The notes under the pieces are model-generated. The model made no database searches and had not been told where the DNA came from. It saw only the letters and a program-made list of their open reading frames with translations. Below are positions 48,240-59,249 of a stretch of 64,000 nucleotides of DNA, in pieces (the first letter of the stretch is position 1; every line of letters begins with the position of its first letter). The stretch is taken from the NCBI GenBank assembly GCA_017979445.1, contig JADQWC010000643.1:1-64000 (forward strand), read 5' to 3'. The translations under genes were made by a program, and so were the position numbers. Source of the stretch: Akebia trifoliata (Eukaryota > Streptophyta > Magnoliopsida > Ranunculales > Lardizabalaceae).

Positions 48240-49421
48240 ATGTTAGCCGTCGGCGATAACCCAATCGATCAGTTAGTCAAAACAACCGTCATAGGAATGC
48301 ACCCTGTAAAGAAGATCAATTTTGGGAGATTCATGTTGAGGAGTGCTCTTTACTTCCATGAGTTTGAGATCGACTGGAACCTCTTACATGCTATGGCTAA
48401 GCGATGGAACCCCTATCTTCATATATTCCATATGGGGTACATGCATTTATGCCCTACTCACGAGGATTATTGCGGCATCATGAGGATATCCACTTCAGGA
48501 CCCCTAGTCAGGCCCTCATTGAAGACCGGATATTCTGGCGAACTCGTCACAGGGCTAAATATTTCCAAGGAAGAATCCAAGGTCTTAGTCAATGATGGGA
48601 GATTGAACTTAGTACCTTTACTGGGCCCGTATCGCTCCCGCAGTCACCCTATCAATGTAAAACTCGAAGCTTGGCGAGCCACTAGAGACTATCGGTTGTG
48701 CTTAGGAATCCTAGCTCAATACATACTGACCTCCAATAGTGATGGCCAAACTATCCCTGAGTCCTTCATAGATATAGCCTCTCAGCTCTCAAGGAAAGCC
48801 AATCCAGTACTTCTCATCCTAGCTGAAACCTTCTCAGGATTAGATGCCATAAAAAATGGTGAGCGATAAAGCTTCAAGGGAAGCCCCTACCTACTCTATA
48901 TGTGGCTTTGTGATCATCTCAAAATCGTAGAGGTTCCCTCAAACCTCGAATATGGCCCAGAACATTTTTCCAAGAGAAACCTGTTAGTGCGTCACAATTC
49001 AGTCAAAGCTTGGAGTAAATGGTTAGACTCTCGCCTCGCCTGTCATATCGATTTTAGGTGCCCTTGGTGGATGACTGATCCCCCTGTTCTAGGAACCAAA
49101 GGATCCTACTATGTCCGTCTGATTGGTTTAGAAGAAACATCTTTTTACCATCCTAATTTGATCCCAGAACAGTATGATGTACCCATAGAGTTATCCTTAT
49201 CTCAACCCAAAGCTTTCTTTTCCCCCGAACCTTTGACTGAAAAGTTAGTACACCTCATCGAGAAAGCATGGAACAAGCGCACCTTAGGGTATCCAGACGG
49301 ACCAGCAGAATTCAGAGAGCCAGTTGTTAGAACCAAGAGGGTCAAGCCTGACAGCAATCCTGATGACCATCAAGACAAAGCCAAGCGTCCATGTAAAAAT
49401 AGTTCAAAACAAATTTGTTGA
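48240..49421 (+). pseudogene. Element C ORF1, DUF7745/plant-mobile-domain-like, one internal stop
   Basis: The best preserved of three ORF1 copies. The reading frame is continuous from the ATG at 48240 (MLAVGDNPIDQLVKTT) to 49421, except for a single TAA at 48867-48869 after DAIKNGER; element B has GAA at this codon. Blocks in order are FEIDWNLLHAMAKRWNP, HLCPTHEDYCGIM, SGPLVRPSLKTGYSG, LGPYRSRSHPI, CLGILAQYILTS, PESFIDIASQL, YLLYMWLCDHLKIV, CPWWMTDPPVLGTKGSYYV, EPLTEKLVHLIEKAWN and a basic tail ending KNSSKQIC. The W.P..H.F and L.PT.ED spacing resembles the plant mobile domain/DUF7745 proteins found as the extra upstream ORF in Ogre elements. An open frame could be drawn from a TTG at 48225, but the ATG is conserved in all copies. 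Function unknown. Confidence 0.75.
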
Positions 49422-50349
49422 AAGATGTTTTAATAAGAACATATTGTCAATCATTTTTAATAAAATTATCTTTCTTTTTTGAATAAATATCTCCTTTTCA
49501 AATACTCATTGTGTGAATGGATTAATTAATGGATTGGTGCACAAACCTCAATAAAATGATTCTTACAAATGTTATCAAGGGGTTGACACTGAAATTGGTT
49601 AAATTCACCTTCAAAGAGGTTAAGGATTATCATTGTATCTAAGCTCAATCGTCCATCGTCTAGGTAGGGTTGTAAATCCGATCAGTTAGAGTAAACGTCA
49701 ATATCAAGTCAACATTCAGAAATGACCTCAAAATTTCTCAACATCATCCAATTGTTCTTTGAAAATCATAGTGCTTCAATCCTACCGGTTGTAAGTAATG
49801 TCTCAGTTCTCATCAAGCCCGTTTTGGGTAGTCTTGAGTTTTCCTGGGTCATTTGGGTTAGCTCGAGTCCTTTTTTCTAGCAAGGTCATGTCTTCCTTAG
49901 ATTGAGCCTACTCTTTCTTATTGAGTCAAGTTAGTTCGTCGAGTTTATAGAGGTGTCTGTCACCCCTTCTGAATTGATCGTACAAAAGAAATTTTTGAAT
50001 ATCTCGAGCGCATTAACGAATTAACTAATAATCTAGCTTCAAAGACAAGAAGATAAGAGTCGGGCTCAAGAAAGCAAAGGTCATTGGCCTTGGAACAGAA
50101 ATAAATTCCTAAAGAGATTCAAATAGAAACCATCTTATCTCTAGAGGAACACAAGGGGATAATGAATTTTCTCAGAAATTTCAAAAGACTTGTTCGTGTG
50201 ATCATATGAGGGTATGTTAGGTACAAGCTTGAGTGTTGTTCAACATGGACTAGATACTCGTCTATATCAATGGAATTAAAGAAGATGTTACAAAATGTAT
50301 CAGTGCTATCCTCACTACATCTTAAGTTGCAAATCATATATTATCAGTC
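49422..50349 (+). other. Element C spacer, nothing recognised
   Basis: About 0.9 kb between ORF1 and the integrase remnant, where gag through RNase H would be expected (several kb in a full element). Traces of short frames exist but none that I can place. Confidence 0.5.
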
Positions 50350-51105
50350 GATATGAGGATACCTGTTGAATTGATATCTGATAATGAGTCGTACTTCAAA
50401 ACATAAATCACTACTCTGTGTTTAAAGTTAAAGATCCGGAATCACAAATCATCCCCCTACCGTTCTCAAATCAATGGAACGGTTGAAGAAGTTAACAAGA
50501 GTTTCAAGACTATCCTTAGAAAAATGTGTCAATCACATCGAGATTGGTCAGAAAAACTACCATTTGCATTATGGGCATATCGAACCTCAATTCGATCTTC
50601 CACCGGAGCTACTCCCTACTCCTTAGTGTATGGCATGGAAGTAGTCTTGCCAGGTTAAATGGAGATTCCATCTCTCAGAATTTTGTTAGAAAGTCAATTG
50701 TCAGAAGTAGATTGGGTTCGCCAACAGTATGAAGAGTTAAATTTGATCGAGGAAAAATGACTAAGAGCGTTGTATCACGTGCAAGCTTATCAAAGAAGAG
50801 TCGCCCGTGCGTTTGACAAGAAAATCAAGGCCTGTCACTTACAAGTCAGAGATTTAGTACTCAAAGATAATAGGGCACCTATTTTGATCCCAGGGGAAAG
50901 TTCAAACCAAATTGGGGAGGTCCGTTCATCGTCAAAGAAATATTACCAGGAAAAGCTGTCAGACTTCAAGATCATGATGGAATCAAGTTACCAGAACCAA
51001 CCAACCTTGACCAAATCAAACGGTACTACATTTAAGGAGGCCATCTTTGGCCGAATCAATTTCCTTGCTACCCAGTCCATTATCTCCTTTCTCAGCCCTT
51101 TGTAG
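50350..51105 (+). pseudogene. Element C integrase C-terminal remnant
   Basis: Gypsy integrase: a partial core (PVELISDNESYF, with D of the D,D,E triad), the SSPYRSQINGTVEEVNKSF segment with the catalytic Glu, LPFALWAYRTSIRSSTGATP, YSLVYGMEVVLP, then the C-terminal QRRVARAFDKKIKA and a degraded GPF-like end. The closest counterpart in this window is the integrase of element D. Stops interrupt it after SYFKT, after GMEVVLPG and near 50758, and the N-terminal zinc-binding part is missing. Confidence 0.85.
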
Positions 51106-52574
51106 CCTTTCAAAAAAAAATAATATATATATATTGTGCCTTTTCTTTCTCAGCCCGATCACCTAACCTAGGGGAGGGAAATTCGAACTACGTCTTGGTC
51201 TGATCCTAAAATTCTGGGGTACGTAGGCAACCTGAGAAGTTACTTCAGGCCCGACCACATCAAAATAAAAAAAATCTATTTCCCCACACAAAAAATCAAA
51301 AAAATAAAAAAAAAAAAAATTTCAAAATAGAAAGAAATATCATCCAAAATGGGGAATAAAATTCAAGAAAAAAGTTTAAATGAAATGCCACACAAGGGGC
51401 ATTTGGGTTTTTGAGCCTCAAAATTCATTTCTTTTTTATACCCAGTCTTAAGCCTACCTATAAAAGTCCTCCTAAGTACCGTGCGAAAAGTCAAGGAAGA
51501 TAGCAAAGCATGATCAGGCAGCAACTCCAGAAGTTCAGAGACAAAAAAAAAAATAAAAAGATAAAAAATGATGAAGCCTGCTAAGTTGAAAACCCGAAAA
51601 GGGCGACTTAGGCAAAAATTAAGGCAAGCTCGCAAGGTTGAAAATCTGAAAGGACAACTTTGGCAACAATTAGAGCCAAGAAGAAAAAAAAAAGCTTGCT
51701 AGATCGAAAACCTGCAAAGGCAATCTAGGCAAAAGCTAGAGCAAGCTCGCTAGATTGAAAACCTGAAAAGGCGATCTAGGCAAAAGTTAGAGCAACAAAG
51801 AAAAATAGAAAAAGATCCCAAGCTGAGAGCGGTCCGAGCTGAAACATTAGAAGTCCGAATAACCAAGTTCAATACTTAGCTTAAGCCAGGCATAGACTCA
51901 GAAGCCACAAGTATCTTGTCTATGATCGATCTGAAAATATTTACTTCCCCAAGTGAACCAAGGGGGATAAGGGTGAATTCTATGATGAAACTCGAAAGGA
52001 AATAATTTTGTACTCTTGAGCCTGACTCAAAAACCTTCAATAAAATTAATCAAAATTAAAAGTTGAGTCTTTATTGCGCTTGTGGTAATCAATTATTTCA
52101 AACCTTCATACAAGGGGCATTTTCTTTCTTTTTTTATGTAACTTTTCCCCCTTATACTAGGGGCACTTTTTTATGATGTGTTCAATTATTTTCAAGGCCA
52201 TGGTCATTGTCAAACTAGAGGCATTTTGCTTTTGAGCAGTGTTAATCCTAAGAGATAATGACAACCCCAAATTTAAGGTAACCCTCTTGATAACAGTTTT
52301 TCAAAAAACACTTGAGGTTCGAAAGAAATAAAAATTCAGGTTTTAAAATTTTTTGATAAATCCTTGAGGTTCAAACAAAAGCATTTCGGATCTCACATAG
52401 GAGATATAACATTCTTTCAGTCTCCAGATTCTTTTCCAGATTCAATCATTCTTGAATCAATCATTTCTCCTCCAGATTCATTATCTTCCAGATTTATTCG
52501 TTTTCCGGTTTGTTCTAGTCGGTTTTCTCCAAATTCGTTCATTATTTCCCAAAATTCATTCATCCCTCTACCAG
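51106..52574 (+). other. 3' UTR of element C, first part
   Basis: Around 51185-51260 there is a 'gaactacgt...ggtacgtaggca' stretch that I recognise as common in the 3' part of Tat/Ogre elements. A four-unit tandem repeat of about 52 bp lies at 51576-51800 (landmark 'gctagattgaaaacctg'). No gene. Confidence 0.6.
51576..51800 (+). repeat. Tandem repeat, unit about 52 bp, four copies
   Basis: Units start near 51576, 51628, 51694 and 51744. Each contains 'gc(t/a)(a/g)g.ttgaaaa.ctg' and 'ggcaaaa.tta.ag'. The second unit has a small A-rich insertion. Confidence 0.8.
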
Positions 52575-53548
52575 TTTTGCTCAGTTTTCGCCAAGGATTA
52601 TCTTGGATTTTGCTCAGTTACCGCCAAGGCTTATCTTGGATTTTGCTCAGTTGCCGCCAAGGGTTATCTTGGATTTTGCTCAGTTGCCGCCAAGGGTTAA
52701 CTTGGATTTTGCTCAGTTTCCGCCAAGGGTTATCTTGGATTTTGCTCAGTTGCCGCCAAGGGTTATCTTGGATTTTGCTCAGTTGCCGCCAAAGGTTAAC
52801 TTGGATTTTGCTCAGTTTCTGCCAAGGGTTATCTTGGATTTTGCTCAGTTGCCGCCAAGGGTTATCTTGGATTTTGCTCAGTCTCCGCCAAGGGTTATCT
52901 TGGATTTTGCTCAAATACCGTCGAGGGTTTTCTCGGAACTATGCTCAGATACCTCCGAGGGTTTTCTCGGAACTATGCTCAGATACCGTCGAGGGTTTTC
53001 TCGGAACTATGCTCAAATACCGCCGAGGGTTTTCTCGGAACTATGCTCAGATACCGCCGAGGGTTTTCTCGGAACTATGCTCAGTTACCGCCGAGGGTTT
53101 TCTCGGAACTATGCTCAGTTACCGCCGAGGGTTTTCTCGGAACTATGCTCAGATACCGCCGAGGGTTTTCTCGGAACTATGCTCAGATACCGCCGAGGGT
53201 TTTCTCAGAACTATGCTCAGTTACCGCCGAGGGTTTTCTCGGAACTATGCTCAAATACCGCCGAGGGTTTTCTCGGAACTATGCTCAGTTACCGCCGAGG
53301 GTTTTCTCGGAACTATGCTCAGATACCGCCGAGGGTTTTCTCGGAACTATGCTTAGTTACCGCCGAGGGTTTTCTCGGAACTATGCTCAGATACCGTCGA
53401 GGGTTTTCTCGGAACTATACTCAGATACCACCGAGGGTTTTCTCGGAACTATGCTCAGTTACCGCCGAGGGTTTTCTCGAAACTATGTCAGATACCGCCG
53501 AGGGTTTTCTCGGAACTATGCTCAGATACCGCCGAGGGTTTTCTCGGA
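52575..53548 (+). repeat. Satellite-like array: 11 units of 33 bp, then 18 units of 34 bp
   Basis: 52575-52937 is exactly 11 x 33 bp (unit core ttttgctcagttgccgccaa). 52938-53548 is 18 units of 34 bp with one 1-bp deletion near 53486 (unit core actatgctcagataccgccg). The two unit types are homologous; the second has one extra base (gga-actatgctcag against gga-ttttgctcag). Decayed 'atgctcag' units continue to about 53640. The position in the 3' UTR matches the known tendency of Tat/Ogre 3' UTRs to hold tandem arrays that can seed satellites. Confidence 0.95.
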
Positions 53549-53902
53549 ACTGTGCTCAGGAACTATGTTTAGATTATATTCAAATTATGCTCAGTTTATA
53601 CTCAGATTATGCTAAATTTATGCTCAGATTTTACTCAGTTTCACACAGTGCACACACTTGCACATTTGCACTTTTTAGTCAGGGAGAATTCTCTAAAATT
53701 CAAGGATCTGACACCGTCAGTGAGAGTTTGCGCTCAAAGACCTGACAACGTTTTGATTCGGGGAGAGCTTTATTCTCAAGGATCCGAACACCTTGACGAA
53801 TTGCTGAATAAGGCTGCAAAATGAATTGTCACTAGCTTTGGCATTCAGATATCGTACTATCTACCAAAATACATTTGCTATCTAGTTTGCTTCAACCCTC
53901 TG

Positions 53903-53917
53903 CCAAAGAGGGGCATC
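53903..53917 (+). other. Polypurine tract of element C
   Basis: ccaaagaggggcatc ends directly at the 3' LTR. Confidence 0.8.
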
Positions 53918-55660
53918 TGTAGACACCCCATTTTTGCATCCGCCTGATTAATCAACTCGTCAACCCGATCGCAAGGATTCCCAATGATGTATGTGTATTC
54001 CATTGCTTTACTTTGTTACCAGATTTGTTTCAGAAATCCAGATGAGATATCTCGAATTGACAAAACCTTAGAAACCACGCTACGCTAGGAAATTACGACC
54101 CTAGAAACATAGAAATCATCATCTTGCAGACCAAAAAGAAACTTCACGATAAAAATCACTAAAAAATTATCAAATTACCAAAATACCCCTAACCACAAAA
54201 CAACCCTAAAGCCTACGTTACGCTTAGGAAAACTCTCTCGAACACATAAAATAACAAATCGGAACCAAATAAATCATTTCACCAATTTTAACAAAATTTG
54301 ACAAAATTACGAAAATGCCCCTCATAAAGTTCACAATCATTTCACATAAAATTTTTTATAAATGACACAAACCAACATTCTCATTGAATTCCTTATGAAA
54401 AACCGATTCTAAAACATCCTAGAACATTAAAAATCGACTTAAAACGTGAAAAGTCCTCTTCGGGGTCAAAACGGTAATTTCACATTTTTCATGATAAAAA
54501 ATTCCGAAATTAATAAATAAAATATTAAATAATTAAATTTAAACATTAATGAAATTAATTTAAAATTTTGAACCTAAAAAATCGATTAATCAGACTCTCA
54601 GGCAAAATTGTTGAGGGTTCGTGGGATATTTCTTTAAGGACCCCTCCATTTGGGGGTCCAAAGAATTAAAGAAATAATGGAAGGGGGTTCTCCAAAATTT
54701 AAAGTCAATCAAGCAAGACTGTAGTCAAAGTATTAAAGTCAATCAAGTGAGACTAAAGTCAAAATTAAAGTCAATTAAGCAAGACTGAAGTCAAAATATT
54801 AAAAGTCAATCAATTAAGACTAAAGTCAAAACATTAAAAGTCAATCAAATAAGACCAAAAGTCATAATAGAATTCTAATTAAATAATAACTCTATCTAAT
54901 AGAGTTCTAACTTAAAAACAATTCTACCTAAAACAATTCTAATTAAAACACAATTCTACCTAAAACAATTTTAACTAAAACACAACTCTAATTAAAAGAT
55001 CTCTAATTAACCACTAACTCTATCCAAATCAACCTTAAAAAAATTCTATAAATAGAGGTGCTCACACCCTATTTTCGTATCAAATTATAAACCTTAAGAG
55101 AAGTAGGTCTAGAAGCTCCCCTAGCCCCCCATAAACCCTAGTTTTGGAGCCCCAACTCCTTAACTAACATCCCTCCTTCAATTTTAGTCTAGAAAACACC
55201 CAAAAGCCTTCTAAAAACACCCCCAAATCCGCAACGAACTTGAAGAGTTCAGATTCAAAAACAAGGAGATACCTTGCCTCGGAGATCCGAAGTCAAATCC
55301 GGAAACAGAACGAAGCAAGGGAGCACGGTACAAGGAGCTCTTTTTGTCAGATCTGAGGGAACCAAGTCCTTGCCATCGGAAAGGTAAATTTTTATTTATT
55401 TATTTTTTTTTTATCTAGGTTTTAGCAATGTAATTTACTTGGGACTTTAGTAGAGACCGGCTTTGGCCGGGCGGGGTTGGTGCCTAACACCTTCCAACCC
55501 CGTAACTTGATCCCCGAATTCATATTTTTTATGGTAGATTAGTTCTTTTTATCCATGTTAGAGTCAGTATGGTTCCTAGACCACAATAACTAGGTGGCGA
55601 CTCCCAAACCTCACGGGTCAAAAGCGGATCCGCGCACCCCGCGGATCGAGGGCGCTTTCA
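53918..55660 (+). repeat. 3' LTR of element C
   Basis: Same start, end and internal order as the 5' LTR, with about twenty scattered substitutions and one or two short indels in homopolymer tracts (for example near 55395). TATAAATA at 55047-55054. Confidence 0.95.
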
Positions 55661-57518
55661 GATTGAAGATTTTTTTTTTTTTAGAATATGGCTACCCAAG
55701 CACAGGGTCTGACAGGGATAACCATTTTGAAACCCTTGACTTTGTGGCATGGAGTTCATTTGAAATCTTGGATTGATTTTTGATAAATTTTGGAAAATGA
55801 TTGAAGTTTTAAACCATGCAATGCAATTTTGAGATATTTTTCCCTTTCCTTGTTAATTCCAAATTTGGAACTTCCTTATTTTCTTTCCATGACAGTTACA
55901 GGATCGTCTGGAAAAGGACTTAGCGTAGCGTAATTGTTCTTGAGAGAGGCTTGCCTAACGACATGATATATTGAATACTTGGTGAATTATGCCTCGGATG
56001 AAGGGGGAATCATCATTGACCAGGGTGTTCAGATCAAAGTCCTAGAGTATAGACTTGATATCTATTATGCTTCCTAGGACAACGTTTGAGTAGTTCTTTG
56101 CTTGTTGTTCCTTTTTATACCCTGCTTTAAGAAAAATGATGTAGCCCTATTTAAAATGAATGAAATAAGTTATTTACGTAGTGGCCTTCGATATATCTAC
56201 TTCTTTTGAAAACTCTTGGTTTTGAGAAAGTTCTAGATTTTTTGTCACAGGCCAAAAATAATAATTTTGATGATGCATTTCTTTTTATTTTAGGTTTAGA
56301 AAGATTGCCTTTGTTGAATAATCTATGACAGACCAATGTTTGACAACTCTGAATTTTGATCATTATGGTGTTTTTACCAAATGTCAAGGATGCAAGTGTT
56401 AGTGAATTCTTAGCTTCTTTAGAGTCATCCTCGAGACTGTGAATTTTGACTAAGTTATCCTCGTTGTATCTGTTGGAACCTTGAGGACTTCGAGATTTTT
56501 CACCCTTCACAGTTTATACTCTTGCGGGCCAGGAGATTTTTTTTTGTTTTTTTTTTTTGTTTTTGTATATTTTTTTTCCACTTTTTCCCCTAGCGCCAAT
56601 TACGGTTTTCACCAAACCCGATTTTCACATTTTTGCGCACCAATACCTTTTTTGGGTTTTTCATCGTGCCGGTGGTTTTGATCTCGCCATAGACTGATTT
56701 TTTTTACACCTAGTGCCTTAGCAGGTTTTCACCATGCCCTTTCAGTCTATGCTTACTTTATAAATTTTTGCTTTGAATACCTTCTCGGTTTCTCTGTACC
56801 CTTTGTGGCTTGGTGACTCAAGTTGAGCTGCGAGACCGAACACTGTACTCTTCTAGTGGCGCTCTTTCTTGAGTAACAGATCTGGACTCCCCTCCCGAGT
56901 TCCTCTGAAGATTTTCATGGTACAGTGACTCAAGTTGAGTTTCGAAATCAATGACTCTACGCTTTGAGTCACTTTTGTTTTCAAATATACGACCTGACCT
57001 CCCTTCTCGGGTCTTCCAACGACTTTGGCGGTTTGCAATCCAAATTGAGTAGCAAGATCGACTATACTTAACAATATTTCTCATGACATGCTTTCACCGT
57101 GATTAAGTTGCCCTGAACCATTTCCTGATCTAAGAGGGCTTTAAATAGGACGAAACGTGAGCTTAGGTTAGGGTGATAAAAGGTAAAGAATGGACACGGG
57201 GTTTCTATATGTCTCCTCTCAGCATCTCACAAACTCATTTAGGTAAGAGATTTGGGTCGAGCTTAAGATCAAATCTTTGAGGTTTTGACTTTTTTTTTTT
57301 TTTTATTTTTTTTTTATTTTTAGCCATTCATAGTTTATCCTCTTGTGAGCCAGGAGTATACCTTGGCATTTTCTTTTGATTTTAAATTTTTTTTTATAAC
57401 GGTGCCGTGCCCCGATCATGGGTTAAGAAATGAAAGTGATGGCTCAAAAGGATTAACTAAGGGTGGATAATTGTTCAAGTAGTAGAAAAATGGCCTCTCT
57501 TCATTTGAAGGAACGATT
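55661..57518 (-). other. 3' UTR of element D
   Basis: Non-coding region between the integrase stop of D and the insertion point of element C. A three-unit tandem repeat of about 110 bp (56781-57080, landmark 'gtgactcaagttgag') is present. 'agtttat(a/c)ctcttg(c/t)g(g/a)gccaggag' occurs at both 56511 and 57330. Confidence 0.6.
56781..57080 (-). repeat. Tandem repeat, unit about 110 bp, nearly three copies
   Basis: Repeats of 'cttctcgg...gtgactcaagttgag...cgagatc' start near 56781, 56891 and 57001. The third unit is diverged. Confidence 0.75.
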
Positions 57519-58640
57519 TTAGGCATAGTATTTTTTTAAGGTGTCAGTATTGATCGGATGCGGAAAGACTTCTCCATCCATCTTTGTGAGGATCAACACT
57601 CCCCCAGACAGTACCTTTTGGATGACGAATGACCCCTCGTAATTCGAACGAAACTTCCCTCTCGCATCTTCTTGTATTGGTAAAATCTTCTTCAGAACTA
57701 GGTTTCTGGCTATGAACTCTCGAGGTCGAACCTTCTTGTTATAAGCACGTGCTATTCTCCGTTGATAAGTTTGCCCATGACAGATTGCTAAAAATCGTTT
57801 CTCTTCTATTAAGTTTAACTGATTGAATCGGGCTTGGACCCATTCTGCCTCGTCCAATTCAACTTCTTTTAATATCTAAAGGGAGGAAATCTCAACCTCA
57901 TTGGGCAAGACTGCTTCCATTTCGTAGACCAGTGAATAAGGCATTGTCGGAGTCGAAGTTCGGATTGATGTTTGATAAGCGTGTAGGGCAAATGGTAACA
58001 TCTCGTGCCAATCCTTATAAGTGACAGTCGTTTTCTCGATGATCTTTTTGATATTTTTGTTAGCGACTTCGACTGCTCTGTTCATCTTTGGCCTGTAAAT
58101 AACCAAGTTATGATAGGTGATCTGAAAATCGTTGCACATTTTGGACATGTCTTTGTTTTTGAGATTTTTGGCGTTATCGGTTACTATCCTGCTTGGGAGG
58201 CCGTACTAACATATGATGTTGTTCTTCACAAACTTGAAGACATTGCCCCTTGTAACATTGGCGTAAGATGCTGCTTCTACCCATTTCGTAAGGTAGTCAA
58301 TGGCGACCAATATGAAGCAATGCCCGTTGGAAGCTTGAGGATTGATCTACTCGATGACATCCATGCCCCAGAGTAAGAAGGGCAAGGAAAAAGTCATGTT
58401 GTGCAACTTTGAAGGTGGTGCATTGATTTTGTAGGCATAGATTTAACAAAATGACACTTTCGAACATGTTGATACCCGTCGCTCTCCATGGTCATCCAGT
58501 AATAACCCATTCTCATAATCTTCTTTGTGAGCATATGTCTATTCATGTGAGGTCCGCAGACTTTATCGTGCACAGTCTTGATTAAACGTTGAGCTTTTGT
58601 TTCTATTACACACCTGAGAAGGACCTCGTAGTGCGACTTT
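57519..58640 (-). pseudogene. Element D integrase
   Basis: Catalyses insertion of the cDNA in intact elements. Read leftward: an N-terminal zinc-binding region (HDKVCGPHMN..., KIMRMGYYWMTME, then CHFVK), where the usual CHxCQ has lost its second Cys. The core follows with AIDYLTKWVEA-type Asp, IVTDNAKN-type Asp and AVEVANKNIKK with Glu, so the D,D,E residues are all visible. The C-terminal part has LPFALHAYQTSIRTST, YSLVYEMEAVLP, QRRIARAYNKKVRPREF and an end at TDTLKKYYA before a stop (57519). In-frame stops lie near 58205, 58350 and 57875. Confidence 0.88.
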
Positions 58641-58799
58641 TTGTATCGGTTGTTGTGGCATCGGGTGAGAAAGTTCGATCCTCTAAGAATGCCTTGATGT
58701 CTGCATACCATGGTTTTTCTTCAGGTTCTTCGATCCCCACAGGCAAACAATATGCTGGCTCGTTTTGAATACCAATCTCAAGAAGGTCGACTATGGTAT

Positions 58800-59230
58800 C
58801 TTCAAAGAAGCTGATCATTGAGGCTAGCGTAGCCAATGCGTCTGCAAACTGGTTCTTAGCCCTAGACATATAAGTGAATGAGATTCGGGTGAAGTTTGAA
58901 CTTAGATCTTCGAGATACTCGTGATACGGAACCAGTCTCTACTCTTGGGTCTTCCATTCTCCCGTTGTCTGGTAGACTACCAGACTTGAGTCTCCAAATA
59001 CATCTAGTTCATCCATTTCGAGGTCGATCGCTACTTTCAAGCCCACAATGCATGCTTCATACTCGACTTCGTTGTTTGAACATTGGAACCTTAGTCTGAT
59101 TGCAATGGGGATATGAGTCCCGTCTGACTTAACCAAAACTGCCCCAATTCCATTTTCCTTTTGATTTACTGCTCCCTCAAAGTACATTTTCCAACTAGAT
59201 TCTTCATCGTCGCTCTCGGCTTCAGCAAAC
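58800..59230 (-). pseudogene. Element D second RNase H (archaeal-type, RVT_3-like)
   Basis: After the first RNase H comes a second RNase H fold, diagnostic for Tat/Ogre elements. Motifs: MYFEGAVNQKENGIGAVLV, NNEVEYEACIVGLKVAIDL, LDVFGDSSLVVYQTTGEW and NQFADALATLASM. The first catalytic Asp (usually FDG) is Glu here (GAG codon), while Glu, Asp and the final Asp of ADAL remain. A TAG follows GEWKTQE near 58938, so the domain spans a stop. Confidence 0.88.
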
Positions 59231-59249
59231 AAAATGGCTTCATAAGGAA

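Larger units (their letters stand above)
43299..55660 (+). mobile_element. Element C: complete but non-autonomous Tat/Ogre-like LTR retrotransposon, 12.4 kb
   Basis: Two LTRs of 1742 and 1743 bp (43299-45040 and 53918-55660) differ at roughly twenty positions by eye. A perfect GATTG target duplication, a primer binding site (45042-45060) and a polypurine tract (53903-53917) are present. Internally it has a 3.2-kb leader, a broken ORF1 (48240-49421), an integrase remnant (50350-51105) and a 3' UTR with a satellite-like array (52575-53548). Gag, protease, reverse transcriptase and RNase H are missing. It is inserted in the 3' UTR of element D and must have been moved by proteins supplied in trans. 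Confidence 0.92.

Noticed and set aside
52575..53548. CRISPR-like array
   Set aside because: Units are directly adjacent with no unique spacers, and the sequence is a plant retrotransposon 3' UTR.
52364..53745. Three overlapping long open frames taken as real repeat proteins
   Set aside because: All come from the tandem array. No start context, domain or conserved flank supports translation, so they are described as a repeat only.
58005..58376. 123-residue plus-strand open frame
   Set aside because: Antisense shadow of the element D integrase core.
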